A DNA stretch of 29,236 nucleotides, from NCBI GenBank assembly GCA_964392615.1, contig CAYMRB010000070.1:1-29236 (forward strand). Reading direction: 5' to 3'. Positions 1-8,963 of this stretch are shown here, one piece after another. Source of the stretch: CAYMRB01 sp964392615. Lineage in GTDB: Bacteria; Planctomycetota; UBA8108. The notes under the pieces were generated by a model. It ran no database searches. It saw only the letters and a list, made by a program, of their open reading frames with translations, and was not told the origin of the DNA. Position 1 is the stretch's first letter, and every line of letters begins with the position of its first letter. The position numbers were made by a program, and so were the translations under genes.

Positions 1-23
1 GCCGGCAAGGGGCGGATACCGGA

Positions 24-2525
24 ATGCGTGTCCCCCTCTGCTGCCTACTAGATTTCAACGTTTTTTCGCTCCCGGCCGAGTATCGCGGCGACGTCCTGAC
101 GCGGGCGGGCCTCGAGATCGAGGCGATCGACCGCATCGGCGCGTTCTCGCGCGAGGTCGTCGTCGCGGTGATCATCGAGGCGACGGACCTCCCCGAGCGC
201 GACCTGCGCCACGTCCGGCTCGACATCGGCGACGGGCGCACGGCGGACGCGATCACCGCCGCACCGAACATCACGACCGACAGCGTCGGCGCGAAGGTGC
301 CCGCGGCGCTTCCCGGCGCGCTGGTGATCGACTCGAAGGCCGACTCGTTCGCGATCGTCGAGATCGCGGCGCGCGAGTTCCTCGGCATCGAGTCCGGCGC
401 CGTTCTGTGCTCCGAGAAGGAGCTCGGGCTCAGCGACGACCACACCGGCGTCCTCGTGCTCGAGACCGACGCCGCGCCCGGCACGCCGATCGAGTCCGTC
501 ACGCCCCCCGCACCCGATGCGCCTGCCGACATCGTGCTCGAGGTCGCGATCCTGCCGAACTACGGCCGCTGCCTGTCGATCGTCGGCATGGCTCGCGAAG
601 TCGCCGCGCTGACGCGGACGGGGTTCAAGCTCGAGCTCGGCGCGGAGCCGCTGCCGATCCAGGCGGACGCATTTCCGATCGCGATCGACTGTCCCGACCT
701 CGCCCCGCGCTACAGCGGCTTCGTGCTCGAGGGAGCCGAAATCCGCCCGTCGCCCGATTGGCTGCAGCGTCGCCTGGTCCTGTGCGGCCTGAAGCCGTAC
801 AACAACCTCGTCGACGTGACGAACTACGTCATGCTCGAGATCGGCCAGCCGATGCACGCGTTCGACCTCGATCGCTTGCCGAAACGCAACATCACGGTGC
901 GCCGCGCGCGGCCGGGCGAGACGATGTACACGCTCGACCAGAGCGTCGAGGAAGGCCCGGACGGCGAGCGCGAGCCGCCGCGCGAGCTCGACGAGTCGAT
1001 CCCTCTGATCACGTCGGGTGACGTCCCCGTCGCCATAGCGGGAGTCATCGGCGGACTCGACTCCGAGGTCGAGACGACGACGAAGAACCTGCTGCTCGAG
1101 TCCGCGAACTTCGACTTCATCGCGATCCGCAAGGCGATGTCGAAGCTGAAGGTCATCACGGACGCCGGCACGCGATTCAGCCGTCAGGTCGATCCGGCCA
1201 CGACGGTCGTCGCGATCCAGCGCGCGACCCATCTGCTGCGCGAGATCGCCGGTGCCGAGCCCAAGGGAGCCATCGGCGACTGCTATCCGAGCCCCGCCGC
1301 ACGGCGCGAGGTCGATGTGGCGCTGGCGAACATCTATCGCAGCCTCGGCATCGAGATCCCCGCCGCCGAGGTCGTCGCGGCGTTGGAGCGCCTCGGCTTC
1401 GCGGTGGAGACCGTCGACGAAGGCAACATCCGCGTCGCGATTCCCGGCTTCCGGCCGGACATCGAACGCGAGGCCGACGTCGCCGAGGAGGTCATCCGCG
1501 TCGTCGGATTCGACCGCCTCGAGAGCAAGCTCCTCGACGAGCCGCTGCCGACGCAACGCCCGAACACCGCCTGGAAGATGCGTAGCTCGATCCGGTCGGC
1601 GCTCGTGGGCTGCAACCTGCACGACACGCTCAACTACTCGCTGACGACGCCGGAGTCGGAGGCGCGGCTCTTGGCGGCCGAAGCCGACCCGCCCGCTCCG
1701 CCGCCCTACGTGACGCTCGTGAACCCGAGCAGCCAGGAGCGCACGTCGATGCGCCGCACGGTGCTCGGCAGCCTGCTCGAGAACGTCGCGCTGAACCACC
1801 GCAACCGCGCCCGGATCGCGATGTTCGAGATCGGCACCGTGTTCCACCCGGAGAGGGGCGACGGCACGCTGCCGCAGGAGACGTCGCGCGTCGGCATCGT
1901 CATCAGCGGTCCCGTCGGCGATCCGACCTGGGCCGACAACGAGCCTCGCGACGCGACCTTCTTCGACCTGAAGGGCGTCGTGACCGCGATGCTCGACCGG
2001 CTGCACGTGGCGAATGTCGCGTTCCACCCGACGTCGAACGCGCCGTACCACCCCGGCGTGGCAGCGGCGCTGTCGGTCGACGGCCAGGCGATCGGCACGC
2101 TAGGCCAGATCCACCCGCTCGTGTGCGCGGCGTACGATCTCGACAAGCGCGTCGTGTTCGGAGCCGAGCTCGACCTCGACATGCTCTGGAGGGACGTGCT
2201 CGGCGAGGCGGCGACGAGCTCGTTCCGGTTCCAGCCGTTCTCGCGCTTCCCGACCGTGCACCAGGACATCGCGCTCGTCGTCGACGAGGACGTGCCGGCG
2301 CAGACGGTCGCCGACGCGATCCGCGAGTGCGCGGGAGACCTGCTGGTCGGCATCCGCCTCTTCGATCGCTACCAGGGCGAACAGCTCGGCAGCGGCAAGA
2401 AGAGCCTCGCGTTCCAGATGTCGTTCTGCGCCAGCGATCGATCGCTGACCGAGGACGAGGTCAACCGACTGCGGGAGTCGATGCTCGGCCCGCTCGAGGA
2501 GAAGATCGGCGCGAAGATCCGCTGA
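24..2525 (+). CDS. pheT: Phenylalanine--tRNA ligase beta subunit
   Basis: This is the beta chain of the cytoplasmic alpha2-beta2 enzyme that charges tRNA-Phe. It has 833 residues, close to the usual 790-830. The order of domains is typical: an N-terminal start MRVPL, an EMAP-II-like tRNA-binding domain at about 44-155 containing LCSEKELGLSDDH, the B3/B4 region with YNNLVDVTNYVMLEIGQPMHAFD (seen as two adjacent motifs), a B5 domain at about 415-490 with GFRPDIEREADVAEEVIR, and a C-terminal FDX-ACB domain with FPTVHQDIALVV at about 740-832. The start lies 23 bases from the window edge, so pheS may be just outside. Residues 6-20 (CCLLDFN...) match the family less well than the rest and lack the usual Trp. 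The 3' end overlaps the convergent HEAT-repeat gene by 65 bases. Confidence 0.96.
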   Translation: MRVPLCCLLDFNVFSLPAEYRGDVLTRAGLEIEAIDRIGAFSREVVVAVIIEATDLPERDLRHVRLDIGDGRTADAITAAPNITTDSVGAKVPAALPGALVIDSKADSFAIVEIAAREFLGIESGAVLCSEKELGLSDDHTGVLVLETDAAPGTPIESVTPPAPDAPADIVLEVAILPNYGRCLSIVGMAREVAALTRTGFKLELGAEPLPIQADAFPIAIDCPDLAPRYSGFVLEGAEIRPSPDWLQRRLVLCGLKPYNNLVDVTNYVMLEIGQPMHAFDLDRLPKRNITVRRARPGETMYTLDQSVEEGPDGEREPPRELDESIPLITSGDVPVAIAGVIGGLDSEVETTTKNLLLESANFDFIAIRKAMSKLKVITDAGTRFSRQVDPATTVVAIQRATHLLREIAGAEPKGAIGDCYPSPAARREVDVALANIYRSLGIEIPAAEVVAALERLGFAVETVDEGNIRVAIPGFRPDIEREADVAEEVIRVVGFDRLESKLLDEPLPTQRPNTAWKMRSSIRSALVGCNLHDTLNYSLTTPESEARLLAAEADPPAPPPYVTLVNPSSQERTSMRRTVLGSLLENVALNHRNRARIAMFEIGTVFHPERGDGTLPQETSRVGIVISGPVGDPTWADNEPRDATFFDLKGVVTAMLDRLHVANVAFHPTSNAPYHPGVAAALSVDGQAIGTLGQIHPLVCAAYDLDKRVVFGAELDLDMLWRDVLGEAATSSFRFQPFSRFPTVHQDIALVVDEDVPAQTVADAIRECAGDLLVGIRLFDRYQGEQLGSGKKSLAFQMSFCASDRSLTEDEVNRLRESMLGPLEEKIGAKIR

Positions 2526-5097
2526 CGGCCGCAGCCTGATCGGTGCCGTCGTCGGACTTCTCGCCGTCGTCCGACTTCTTCTTCTCGTCCTCGAGCCGCT
2601 TCTTCAGACGCTCGAGCGGCGAGTCGCCGCCGTCGTCATCCTGCGGCTTCTTCTCGGCCGCTTCCTTGTCGGCAGCGGCTTTGTCAGCGGCGGCTTTCTC
2701 CGCGGCAGCCTTGCGCTCCTCAGCAGCCTTGCGCTCCTCAGCAGCCCTCTTCGCAGCCTCCTTCGCGGCGGCGGCCTTCTCGGCGGCGCCTCGGATCTGC
2801 GCTGCGAGCTCGTCGTTCGTCGGCAGTGCCTCGCCGGCACCCTGGCGCCAGGCCTCCCACTTGCGAACCGCGGGGCGACGATCCGAGCTGTCGCCGAACA
2901 GCCAATCTGCGAAGTGCTTCTGGTCCGAGATCTCGGCGAGCGACCGATACGCGGAGTAGCGCAGCCAGCGGTCGTCCGTCTCGAGAGCCGCGAGCAACGC
3001 GTCGCAGGCATCCTTCGTCTTGTAGTGCCCCAACGCGACCGCGGCCTCCGAACGTCCCGGCCCCCCTTCCGTGCCGAGGATCTCCGTCAGCTTGTCGACC
3101 GCGCGCAGCTCCTCGACTCGGCCCAGCTCGACCACCGCCGTCTCGAACAGTGGAGGGAAGGCCTGCAGGCTGACCTGGTCGTTCCGTCGGCCGCCGAAGT
3201 TCTTCCCCGTCTTCTGCGCCTCGATGCGCTCGTAGTGACCGCGCGCCTTCGCGAGCGACACGATGCGCAGGAGCTGCTCGACGTCGCTCTCGCCCCGCTT
3301 GCCGAGCAGCTTGAGCGCGCTCAGACACTCGTACGACGGGAACTTCGTCGAGTTCGCGCGCATGGCCAATCGGCCGCGGCCGGCGCCACCGCCCAGGTAG
3401 CTGTCGACAAGCGAGCGCGCGACGGCGAGCGCCTTGTCGCGATAGCGCCCGAGTCGGTCGAGCCCCTTCATCGCGTGAACCCGGACAACGCTCGGCCGAG
3501 CGGCGTCCGCGGCGATCTCGGCGACGAACTCGCTGTCGCGGTCGAGTCGCAACAACTGGTCGAGCGCGTACCCGCGCAGCAGCGAGTCCATCGACCCCTG
3601 CACGATGCGTCGCAGTACGGCGCGACCTTCCTCGCCGGCGCTGCCATAGGTCTCGATCGCCAGCATCTGGTTGATCGGGTGGATCTCGCCGAGGATCGGA
3701 TCCTTCGTGCGCGTGCTGAGCGTCGCCAGCCCCGCCTCGCGCGGCTTGTCGTCACCGCCGGCCCAACCCAGCACTCGTTCGCGCGCCTGGATGTCGCCGA
3801 GACGCGCTCGGGCCAGCGTGATCGTCTGCTGGATGATCTCGGCGCGCAGACCCGGCGGATCGGGCACGTCAACGCGCATGGCCGGGCGCGGGTAGTCGAG
3901 CTTCTCCGACGACCTGGAGACGGCTCGCGACAGATTCGAGAGCAGCTTCCGGCTGGATCCGTCCGCGTCGTTCAGCCGCGCGAGCGCCATCGCTGCCGTC
4001 AGCCACGTGTCGCCCTTGTCGTTGTGCGAGCTCTTGACGAGAGCCTGGATCTTCTTCTTCGCCCTTGCCGAGCGCAGCCGCCCGAGCGACTGGACCGCGT
4101 ACGTCGCGAAGTATCCGTCGCGGCCCTGCAGCCCGCGCAAGAGGATCTTCTCGCCGTCGCGATCGCTCACGGCGATCAGCCCCTCGAGCGCGCGGTTTCG
4201 CGTCACGGGATCGCTGTGAGCTGCCAGCTTGCGGAGCGCCTCGATCACCTCGATGTCGTACTCCGAATAGGCCGCCAGCAACCTCGTGGCGTTCTGACGC
4301 AGCAGGTGATGCCGCGACTTCGAGCACGCCAGCAGCACGGGAACCGCGTCGCCGCCGAGACTCAACGTGCGCCGCGCGTAGAGCGGATTGTAGGCGTAGG
4401 GATGGTCGCTGACGAGGTCGCGCGCGGCCCAGCGGATCAGCATGCGCTGCTCGTCGTCCGAGACGCCGGAGAGCAGGCGCGAAGCCTCTGGCGGCCGCCC
4501 CGATGCCTTCGGAATATTGCGCACCAGATACTGGACCGCATCCCGCGCCGCGAGCCCGCCGCCGGAGTTGTCGATCGTATCGTGAACCGGGGGGCCGATC
4601 TCGACGAGATACTGGGTCGTCTCCGCGACGGAGACCTTCGCCGGATGCATCACCGTGCGCAGCAGCGCGGCGGTGATCAGCCAATGGAGATCCGAACGCG
4701 TCCGCGGCGGATAGGCGAGCTCCTTCGGTGGCTGATCGCTCCGCTTCCAGCTGGTCTGCGGCAGCTCGGTCGCCATGTCCATCGTCAGGATGCGCGCGGC
4801 GCCCATCGGATTGAACCCGCCGAAGCGCTCGAGCGGCGGCGGCGGCTTCGGCGGCTCGGCGACCACGGTGCGCGGCTTCTTCTTCTGGGCGCCGTCCGTC
4901 GCCGCGGCCTTCTTCTTCCCTTGAACGCCGGTGAACACGGGCCCGCGATGCGCGTCGGGCACGTGGAACGGTAGCTCGAAGCGCCACTCGAGGGGCGTCC
5001 CGGGCGGAATGCCGACGTCGAGGTCAGCGTCGACCCGCGACGGGACAAGAGCGGCGACGAGAACGCAAGCGAGTCCGGTGTTTGTGCGTGCCCACAT
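2461..5097 (-). CDS. Secreted HEAT-repeat protein with charged coiled-coil tail
   Basis: This protein has 878 residues. It starts with a likely signal peptide (residues 1-24, ending near RVDA), so it probably acts outside the cytoplasmic membrane. A Lys/Pro-rich segment at about 60-90 (KKKPR, PKPPPPLERF) follows. From about 200 to 740 there are many helical pairs of the HEAT/PBS-lyase type, for example VTRNRALEGLIAV, SEAAVALGHYKTKDACDALLAAL and WLRYSAYRSLAEI. Residues from about 755 to 850 are almost only Ala, Glu, Lys and Asp and should form a long charged helix or coiled coil. Such proteins usually act as binding scaffolds; no enzyme motif is visible. A GAGGA ribosome-binding site lies about 8 bases before the ATG. 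The gene stands alone, and its last 21 codons lie over the 3' end of pheT. Confidence 0.85.
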   Translation of the reverse strand: MWARTNTGLACVLVAALVPSRVDADLDVGIPPGTPLEWRFELPFHVPDAHRGPVFTGVQGKKKAAATDGAQKKKPRTVVAEPPKPPPPLERFGGFNPMGAARILTMDMATELPQTSWKRSDQPPKELAYPPRTRSDLHWLITAALLRTVMHPAKVSVAETTQYLVEIGPPVHDTIDNSGGGLAARDAVQYLVRNIPKASGRPPEASRLLSGVSDDEQRMLIRWAARDLVSDHPYAYNPLYARRTLSLGGDAVPVLLACSKSRHHLLRQNATRLLAAYSEYDIEVIEALRKLAAHSDPVTRNRALEGLIAVSDRDGEKILLRGLQGRDGYFATYAVQSLGRLRSARAKKKIQALVKSSHNDKGDTWLTAAMALARLNDADGSSRKLLSNLSRAVSRSSEKLDYPRPAMRVDVPDPPGLRAEIIQQTITLARARLGDIQARERVLGWAGGDDKPREAGLATLSTRTKDPILGEIHPINQMLAIETYGSAGEEGRAVLRRIVQGSMDSLLRGYALDQLLRLDRDSEFVAEIAADAARPSVVRVHAMKGLDRLGRYRDKALAVARSLVDSYLGGGAGRGRLAMRANSTKFPSYECLSALKLLGKRGESDVEQLLRIVSLAKARGHYERIEAQKTGKNFGGRRNDQVSLQAFPPLFETAVVELGRVEELRAVDKLTEILGTEGGPGRSEAAVALGHYKTKDACDALLAALETDDRWLRYSAYRSLAEISDQKHFADWLFGDSSDRRPAVRKWEAWRQGAGEALPTNDELAAQIRGAAEKAAAAKEAAKRAAEERKAAEERKAAAEKAAADKAAADKEAAEKKPQDDDGGDSPLERLKKRLEDEKKKSDDGEKSDDGTDQAAAVSGSSRRSSPRAGRASTPAVG
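2705..2740 (-). repeat. Perfect 18-bp tandem duplication in coding sequence
   Basis: The unit GCAGCCTTGCGCTCCTCA occurs twice with no mismatch. It encodes a repeated EERKAA-type hexapeptide in the charged coiled-coil tail of the HEAT-repeat protein. Being 18 bases long it keeps the frame, so it looks like a recent slippage duplication. Confidence 0.9.
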
Positions 5098-5140
5098 CCG
5101 TCAGTCCTCGAGGAGCGGAGAACGATCCGACGGTGCCACC

Positions 5141-6190
5141 CTACGGCCGTCTGGCGGGCGACGCAAGGTTCGGCAGGGCCCACACGGGCTGCTCGACGAC
5201 GAGCTCGACCCGATCTCCGACGTCGATGGCTGCATCCGCCGTCGCCACGATCGACTCGCGGCCGATGCGGACGGTGAGCTGACGCGCGCCGCGGCGCCTC
5301 TCGACGACCCCGGGACCGGCCGCCTGCGGACGCAGGAGAACGGCGTCCGGACGCAGCACGGCGGTAACCTCGGCGCCCGGCGGGAGCTCGGCGACCGTCG
5401 ACACGCTCGCCCCGGCCGCGAGCTCGATGCGCCCGTCCGCGCCCACGACGCCGTCGAGGAACGCCACCGGTCCGCTGAGCTCGGCGACCGTGCGGCTCGC
5501 CGGCCGCTCGTACATCTCGTCCACCGGACCGTCTTGTGCGACGCGGCCACGATCGAGCACCACCACCCGCGTGCCGAGCCGCCGCGCCTCGTCGAACTCG
5601 TGTGTGACCCAAACCGTCGTCAGGCGGCGCTCGCGGACGATATCGTCCACGGCGTCGACGAGCCGTTCGCGCAGGCGCCGATCGAGCGCGCCGAGCGGTT
5701 CGTCGAGAAGCAGCACCTCCGGCTCGGCGACGAGCGCGCGTCCGATCGCAAGACGCTGCGCCTCGCCGCCCGAGAGCGCGTCCGGCTTCGCAGACGCCAG
5801 TGCGCGCAGCTCGAGGAGGTCGAGGGCGGCCGCGACGCGCCGTCGCCGCTCCGCGCCGCGAAAGCCGTTCGCTCGCAGCACGAACTCGAGGTGTCGCTCG
5901 ACCGTCAGGTGCGGCCACAGGCCGAGGTCCTGGAACACCATGCCGATCCGTCGCCTGCGCGGCGGAACGACGCGCGCGGCGCTGCTGACCTCGCGACCGT
6001 CGAGGAGAACGCGTCCCGCTCCGGGTCGCAGAAAGCCCGCGACGAGCGATAGCAGCGTGCTCTTGCCCGAGCCGCTCGGTCCGAGGAGCACCGCGACCTC
6101 GCCGGACTCGAGCCCGAGGTCGATCCCGTCGAGCGCCGGCTGCCCGGACGATCGATATGCGAACCGCAAGCTCTCGACGCGCAGCTTCAT
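5141..6190 (-). CDS. Iron(III)-type ABC importer, ATP-binding subunit
   Basis: This is the 349-residue ATPase that powers the importer encoded by the two upstream genes. It shows Walker A GPSGSGKST at residues 37-45, the signature LSGGEAQRLAIGRAL, Walker B VLLLDEPLGALD and the switch VWVTHEF. After about residue 235 a TOBE-like domain follows (GAEVTAVLRPDAVLLRP), as in FbpC, PotA and MalK-type ATPases. The ATG overlaps the permease stop as ATGA, so translation is coupled. The same frame stays open upstream to 7585, but this is an overlap with the permease in another frame; the ATG at 6190 is chosen because it begins the conserved MKLRVESLRFAY start. The TOBE domain suggests an FbpC/PotA-type importer; the substrate assignment rests on the binding protein. 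Confidence 0.93.
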   Translation of the reverse strand: MKLRVESLRFAYRSSGQPALDGIDLGLESGEVAVLLGPSGSGKSTLLSLVAGFLRPGAGRVLLDGREVSSAARVVPPRRRRIGMVFQDLGLWPHLTVERHLEFVLRANGFRGAERRRRVAAALDLLELRALASAKPDALSGGEAQRLAIGRALVAEPEVLLLDEPLGALDRRLRERLVDAVDDIVRERRLTTVWVTHEFDEARRLGTRVVVLDRGRVAQDGPVDEMYERPASRTVAELSGPVAFLDGVVGADGRIELAAGASVSTVAELPPGAEVTAVLRPDAVLLRPQAAGPGVVERRRGARQLTVRIGRESIVATADAAIDVGDRVELVVEQPVWALPNLASPARRP

Positions 6191-7812
6191 CGCCCGACCT
6201 CCAGACGGAGAGTTCGCCGCACGACGAGCCCCGTCAGCACGACGAGGCCGACGACGAAGCCGCTCGCCATCACGCAGAGCGCAGCGACCACGTCCTCCTC
6301 GCCGAAGTGAAGCAGTGACGCCAGCCGCACCGGCAGCGTCATGCCGCCGGGCGGCACGACGAGGACTGCCGCGGACAGCTCGGCCATCGTCAGCACGAAC
6401 GACAGCGTCACGGCCGACACGATCGACGCGGCCGCGAGAGGCAGCAGCACGCCGACCAGCACCCGCAGCGGACCGGCACCGCCGACCTCCGCCGCCCGCG
6501 ACAGGCTCGGTCGGATCGCGCGGATGCTCGCCGCGAGCACGAACGCGGGGAACGCCAGATAACGGCACCCCGCGGCGTACGCGACGAGCGCGGGATGGTG
6601 ACGCAGGACATCCGGCAGCCACGCCTCGCGCAACGCGAGGACGCCGAGCCCGACGATCGCCCCGGGAACCATCAGAAGAAGCAGCAGGCCGCTGTCGGCC
6701 GCCGCCCTCACCGCGCGCCCGGACGCGCGATACGCCAAGGCGAAGACGAGCGCTATCGGCGCGATCAGCACGACACCCCAGGCTGCGACCTCGAGGCTCG
6801 AGAGGATCTGCGCGCCAGCTGTCTTCATCGCACGAACGTACGCCGCCGGCCCTCCCGCGCGCAGGCAGAGGAATCCGAGCGGCACGACGATGGCGAGAGC
6901 GATGACCCCACCGGCCGGCGCGATGCGGATCGCTCGCTGCACGATCGACGCGCGGCCCGTCGCCATCACGGGCGGGGCGCCGCGTTCGCCGCGGTCCTCG
7001 ACGACGCCGGCACGCGCGAAGAGATACCTTCCCGAAGCGACGACAACCACGACGGCAAGCAGCGTCAGACACAGGCCGAGCGCTTGCGGCGCGCCGCCGA
7101 ACTCCTCGAGCCGCGAGAACACCTCGACCGCGAACACGTTGACCATCAGCGCCGACGGCACGCCGTAGTCCGCGAAGGACAGCAGGAACACCAGCGACGC
7201 GCCGGTCAAAACGTACGGCATCAGAATCGGACGATCGATCGTCCACCACCGCCTCGGCGCCGACGCGGTGAGTCGCGCCGACCGTCGCGACGAGATATCG
7301 AGAACGCGCAGACCGCGCGCCAGCGGAATCGCGACGCACGGAAACCATGCGAGCGACAGCACGAAGCCAGCGCCGAACGGCGTGTACAGCGCGAACGGGC
7401 TTCCGGTGTTGCCGCTGATCGAGCGCCAGGCAGCGGTGACGTACCCCGTCGGTCCGATCGCGTGCACCCAACCGAGAACGATCGTGATGTTCGGAAGCAG
7501 GAGCGGCAGGTAGACCAGCGACTCGATCGCGACCGAAACGCGCCGCGAGCCGTACGCGATCGCCCGCGCCGTCGGCACGGCCCACACGACCGCCAAGCCC
7601 GTCGCCGTCAACGCGACGACGAGGCTACGCCCGAAGAGACCGGCTTGCCGCGCATCGAGAAGGACCGACAGACCGATGCCACCCTCGCGAATCGCGCGCA
7701 CGACGAAGAAGCCTGTCGGCAGGAGCGCGACGCCGAGAACGGCCGCTAGCACGAGCGCACCGATGCTCGCCCGCACCGGCAACCGTCGTCGCACCGCGGC
7801 TGGCACGCTCAC
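6187..7812 (-). CDS. Iron(III)-type ABC importer, fused two-domain permease
   Basis: This 541-residue inner-membrane protein carries two binding-protein-dependent transport domains in one chain, as in FbpB/SfuB/ThiP-like permeases. The first half spans about 10-270 and the second about 290-540, with many hydrophobic segments (for example LVLAAVLGVALLPTGFFVV near the N terminus). An EAA-like loop is visible in each half: ASAPRRWWTIDRPILMPY in the first and AAEVGGAGPLRVLVGVLLPL in the second. The start is GTG at 7812, which overlaps the TGA stop of the binding-protein gene as GTGA. The end overlaps the ATPase start by 4 bases. The gene order binding protein, permease, ATPase is standard for this importer class. 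Confidence 0.93.
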   Translation of the reverse strand: MSVPAAVRRRLPVRASIGALVLAAVLGVALLPTGFFVVRAIREGGIGLSVLLDARQAGLFGRSLVVALTATGLAVVWAVPTARAIAYGSRRVSVAIESLVYLPLLLPNITIVLGWVHAIGPTGYVTAAWRSISGNTGSPFALYTPFGAGFVLSLAWFPCVAIPLARGLRVLDISSRRSARLTASAPRRWWTIDRPILMPYVLTGASLVFLLSFADYGVPSALMVNVFAVEVFSRLEEFGGAPQALGLCLTLLAVVVVVASGRYLFARAGVVEDRGERGAPPVMATGRASIVQRAIRIAPAGGVIALAIVVPLGFLCLRAGGPAAYVRAMKTAGAQILSSLEVAAWGVVLIAPIALVFALAYRASGRAVRAAADSGLLLLLMVPGAIVGLGVLALREAWLPDVLRHHPALVAYAAGCRYLAFPAFVLAASIRAIRPSLSRAAEVGGAGPLRVLVGVLLPLAAASIVSAVTLSFVLTMAELSAAVLVVPPGGMTLPVRLASLLHFGEEDVVAALCVMASGFVVGLVVLTGLVVRRTLRLEVGR

Positions 7813-8843
7813 CGCAGGAACACCTCACGCACGAACGCGGAGCTCTCATCCACGGCCGCGGCGACCTTGCCCCAATCGATCTCCATCGCGCGGACCTCGG
7901 CGAGATCGAACTGCGGGCTGTGCACCGCGACGTCGGGCCGCAGCGGCATCTGGGCGGACTTCGACGCAGCGAGGCGCGCCTCGACTTCGCGCGACGCGAG
8001 AAACTCGACCAGCCGCCGACCCGCGGCCGGGTTCGGGGCGCCCTTCACGAGAGCGACCGTGTTCGGAATGACGAGCGTGCCGATGCCGCCCTCTTCCTGG
8101 TCGGGATAGACCATCGTCACGGGCCTGCCGGCGGTCAGCGCGCCGTTGGCATCGTCCGTGTCGGTCAGGCAAATCGGCGCCTGCCCGTCGCGCACCATAT
8201 TGCGAGCCATCGCGTTGCCGTCCGCGACGATGACGTCGTTCGCCTTCAGCGCCGTCAGAAACGCCTTGGCACGATCGGCCCCGAGCGCGACGAACAGCGC
8301 GGCGACGTGCGTCGCGGTCGTTCCGAACAGAGGCTTCGCGATGACGACCTTGCCGCGGTAGCGCTCGTCTGTCAGATCGAAGATCGACCGCGGCGCGTCC
8401 TGCGGCGCGACGAGATCGTTGTTGTACAGAATGACGCGAGCGCGGGCGCCAAACCCGACCCACCGCCCGGCGGGGTCGCAGTACGCGGTCGGAATGCCGA
8501 CGGCCGACTCCGGCGTCCAGGTCGCGAGCACGCCGAGGTCCGCCAGCTGGACCGTGCGCATCACCTCGTTGTTCCAGAAGACGTCGGCCTCCGGCCGATC
8601 CTTCAGCTCGACGAGACGCCGCGCGAGTCCCGTGGTCTTGTTCGCCTCGGTATCGCCGACGATGCGCACCTCGATCCCGCTGCGACGCTCGAAGTCCTTC
8701 AAGATCGGCTGCGAGAACGTCAGGTCGTGCGAGACGTAGACGACGACGCTGCCTCGGGATCGCGCGGCGTCATCGCAGCCTGCGACAACACCGCAGAGAA
8801 GACCTGCGATCAAGAGCAGTGGGCGGGGGGAGAGCTGGAACAT
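7809..8843 (-). CDS. Iron(III)-type ABC importer, substrate-binding lipoprotein
   Basis: This 344-residue protein has a lipoprotein signal peptide with the lipobox VAGC and the lipidated Cys at residue 23. It is therefore anchored on the outer face of the cytoplasmic membrane. After the signal the text reads VVVYVSHDLTFSQPILKDFERRSGIEV, the usual beginning of FbpA/FutA-type extracellular binding proteins. Further family features are ADVFWNNE, RARVILYNNDL, a segment DLTDERYRGKVVIAKP and the C-terminal AGRRLVEFLASREVE. Family members bind Fe3+ or, in related groups, phosphonate, thiamine or 2-aminoethylphosphonate, so the substrate is not certain. No good Shine-Dalgarno site is visible; instead the region just before the ATG is one arm of a 15-bp inverted repeat. 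Confidence 0.9.
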   Translation of the reverse strand: MFQLSPRPLLLIAGLLCGVVAGCDDAARSRGSVVVYVSHDLTFSQPILKDFERRSGIEVRIVGDTEANKTTGLARRLVELKDRPEADVFWNNEVMRTVQLADLGVLATWTPESAVGIPTAYCDPAGRWVGFGARARVILYNNDLVAPQDAPRSIFDLTDERYRGKVVIAKPLFGTTATHVAALFVALGADRAKAFLTALKANDVIVADGNAMARNMVRDGQAPICLTDTDDANGALTAGRPVTMVYPDQEEGGIGTLVIPNTVALVKGAPNPAAGRRLVEFLASREVEARLAASKSAQMPLRPDVAVHSPQFDLAEVRAMEIDWGKVAAAVDESSAFVREVFLR

Positions 8844-8845
8844 CG

Positions 8846-8928
8846 CGAGAGGGATCGTGAACCGTGTGCTAGCAGTCCGTTGAGACCGGGCTGCGAGACG
8901 GGAGTCGATGGTATCACGATCCCTCTCG
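8846..8928. repeat. 15-bp perfect inverted repeat enclosing a dispersed repeat copy
   Basis: CGAGAGGGATCGTGA at 8846-8860 is the exact reverse complement of 8914-8928. The 53-base interval holds a copy of the dispersed TAGCAGTCCGTTGAG motif. The left arm ends 2 bases before the start codon of the binding-protein gene, so a transcript from the upstream gene would fold over the translation start. Confidence 0.85.
8868..8884 (+). repeat. Dispersed repeat motif, copy 1
   Basis: The sequence GCTAGCAGTCCGTTGAG matches the copy at 16933 over 17 bases. It lies in the spacer between the coiled-coil gene and the ABC importer operon, inside the loop of the 15-bp inverted repeat. Confidence 0.8.
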
Positions 8929-8963
8929 ACGTCAGGGGGTTTCGTGGGAGGGAAAGGGGAAGA

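Noticed and set aside
48..2051. 667-codon open frame on the - strand opposite pheT
   Set aside because: It is rich in Arg, Asp and Val without any motif and mirrors the GC-rich codons of pheT, whose domains are clear.
2600..2800. CRISPR-like or regulatory repeat array
   Set aside because: The repetition is coding low-complexity sequence (Ala/Lys/Glu tail) with only one perfect 18-bp duplication and no spacers.
2914..4974. 686-codon + strand frame opposite the HEAT-repeat gene
   Set aside because: No motif, Arg-rich composition and no ribosome-binding site; the - strand frame has a signal peptide and HEAT repeats.
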